A DNA stretch of 64,000 nucleotides from Niveispirillum lacus (GTDB taxonomy: Bacteria; Pseudomonadota; Alphaproteobacteria; Azospirillales; Azospirillaceae), in the NCBI RefSeq assembly GCF_002251795.1, contig NZ_NOXU01000031.1:248001-312000 (forward strand). Reading direction: 5' to 3'. The translations under genes and the position numbers were made by a program. Under the pieces are notes generated by a model. That model was not told the DNA's origin. It ran no database searches and was given only the letters and a program-made list of their open reading frames with translations. Shown piece after piece: positions 62,858 through 64,000 of the stretch; within the stretch, counting starts at the first letter, position 1, and each line of letters starts with the position of its first letter.

Positions 62858-64000
62858 ATGAACGAGCTTCCCGGAAAGACGGCGCCGACAGCAGCGCCAG
62901 CCGGATCAGAGCCCTACCGGGTCATGGTGGTGGATGACAGTGCCGTCATTCGCGGCCTGTTGACACGTTCGCTGGAAGGCGATCCGGAGGTGAAGGTTGT
63001 CGCCTCCGTCGCCAACGGGCAAATGGCGATCAACACGCTGCAACGGCAGACGATTGATGTCATCGTGCTGGATATCGAGATGCCGGTGCTGGATGGACTG
63101 TCTGCCCTGCCGCATCTGCTGAATGTCGATCCGCATGTGAAAATCGTGATGGCGTCGACGCTGACGGCCAAGAACGCCGATATCAGCTTGCGCGCGCTGA
63201 AGGCTGGTGCGGCGGACTACATCCCCAAACCGTCGTCAACGCGCGAGCTGACCAGTGCGGATGATTTCAAGCGTGAGTTGACGGAGAAGGTCAAGGTTCT
63301 GGCCATGGCAGCGCGGAAGGCCGATCCGCGCAAGGGTGCCCCTGTGCCCGCCCCAGCGCCCGGTGCAGCACCCGCGCCGCGGGTCGCGCCGGTCGGGAAC
63401 ATCGCCCCCACCACAAGCTTCACCCTTGCGACGCCTATCCGCCCCAAGCCGGAACCGGGCCCGATCAGCCTTCGCCCCCTGCCGGAATTCCGTCCGGATA
63501 TTCTGGCGATTGGCAGTTCCACCGGTGGCCCCCAGGCCCTGTTTGAGGTGTTGAGCCATCTGAAGGATGTCAAACAACCCATCCTGATCACCCAGCATAT
63601 GCCTGCGACCTTCACCACCATCCTGGCCGAACACATTACCCGCCAGTGCGGCGTGCAATGTGCCGAGGCCAAAGAAGGCGAAGTGATAGTTGGCGGCCGC
63701 GCTTATGTGGCACCTGGCGATTTCCATATGTTGGTTGTGCAGAAGAATGGACAGAACTGTTTGACCTTGACCAAGGACCCGCCGGAGAATTTCTGCCGGC
63801 CAGCCGTGGACCCCATGTTGCGCAGCATTGTGCGTGCCTATGGCAAGCGGGTATTGGTCACCATTCTGACTGGCATGGGGCATGATGGTCAGCGGGGTGC
63901 GGAAGTCGTGGTGGCCGCCGGCGGTGCCGTGTTGGGCCAGGATGAACCCTCCTCGGTTGTGTGGGGTATGCCAGGAGCGGTGGCGAATGCGGGGCTATGT
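62858..64000 (+). CDS. cheB: Protein-glutamate methylesterase CheB (3' end outside window)
   Basis: The frame runs open to the window end (381 codons seen). A receiver domain (about 20-140) has Asp72 in IVLDIEMPVLDG. A Pro/Ala-rich linker is followed by the methylesterase domain, with catalytic Ser221 in GSSTGG, His247 in QHMP and Asp343 in GMGHDG. CheB removes methyl groups from receptors when phosphorylated by CheA. It follows cheY by 21 bases; cheR would be expected further on. Confidence 0.95.
   Translation, partial: MNELPGKTAPTAAPAGSEPYRVMVVDDSAVIRGLLTRSLEGDPEVKVVASVANGQMAINTLQRQTIDVIVLDIEMPVLDGLSALPHLLNVDPHVKIVMASTLTAKNADISLRALKAGAADYIPKPSSTRELTSADDFKRELTEKVKVLAMAARKADPRKGAPVPAPAPGAAPAPRVAPVGNIAPTTSFTLATPIRPKPEPGPISLRPLPEFRPDILAIGSSTGGPQALFEVLSHLKDVKQPILITQHMPATFTTILAEHITRQCGVQCAEAKEGEVIVGGRAYVAPGDFHMLVVQKNGQNCLTLTKDPPENFCRPAVDPMLRSIVRAYGKRVLVTILTGMGHDGQRGAEVVVAAGGAVLGQDEPSSVVWGMPGAVANAGLC

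Overview
The window is GC-rich chromosomal DNA from an alphaproteobacterium, most likely of the Rhodospirillales (Azospirillaceae-like). The inference rests on a TrcR/DUF1013 cell-cycle regulator, a ChpT-type histidine phosphotransferase next to a DUF3553 gene, a radA-cvpA-purF operon with a Fe-S type PurF, an Lrp-putA divergent pair, and many c-di-GMP proteins. No rRNA, tRNA, insertion sequence, integrase or CRISPR array was seen. Most of the window is ordinary core gene content, densely packed and with many 4-base ATGA stop/start overlaps.

Layout. 1-5.7 kb: the end of a quinone oxidoreductase, trcR, a GYF-AIM24 fusion, a small hypothetical, and two M16 peptidases (one with the zinc motif, one without). 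5.7-9.4 kb (minus): radA-cvpA-purF. 9.7-17.1 kb: threonine ammonia-lyase, folB, hypotheticals, a GGDEF-EAL protein and pabB-pabC. 17.2-24.5 kb (minus): the accessory part of the window, described below. 24.8-28.5 kb: an Lrp-type regulator diverging from bifunctional putA. 28.8-34.4 kb: a response regulator and the prkA-yeaH-spoVR stress operon. A gene-free stretch of about 900 bases follows. 35.3-45.8 kb: sppA, a substrate-binding/GGDEF sensor, a membrane protein with a membrane-anchored pseudokinase, two tandem EAL proteins with dead GGDEF domains, and an N-formylglutamate amidohydrolase. 46-58 kb: an AstE-like deacylase with an AbrB-family membrane protein, a large hypothetical, creA, a band-7/NfeD pair, nadK, moaA, an AsmA-like protein and asd. 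58.3-64 kb: chpT and then a chemotaxis operon cheA-cheW-cheY-cheB, cut by the window end.

The most interesting locus is 17.2-21.5 kb. A protein of roughly 1010 residues starts with a tetrapyrrole-methylase fold that matches the borosin (omphalotin OphMA-type) peptide alpha-N-methyltransferases. It keeps the OphMA active-site residues at identical spacing and has the helical clasp domain after it. Instead of a short C-terminal core peptide it carries about 640 further residues: a Thr/Ser/Ala-rich linker, a beta-rich segment, a hydrophobic Val/Ile/Ala/Gly segment, an Asp/Asn repeat and a C-terminal CFI-box-like domain. The reading frame is broken once near the N terminus, by exactly one base. 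A cytochrome P450 with an atypical I-helix lies directly downstream on the same strand. I read this as a candidate borosin-type RiPP system of unusual architecture. The product and its modification are inference.

A second notable gene (23.66-24.06 kb) encodes a small secreted protein resembling the von Hippel-Lindau beta domain, with all five residues of the human hydroxyproline-binding pocket conserved in identity and spacing.
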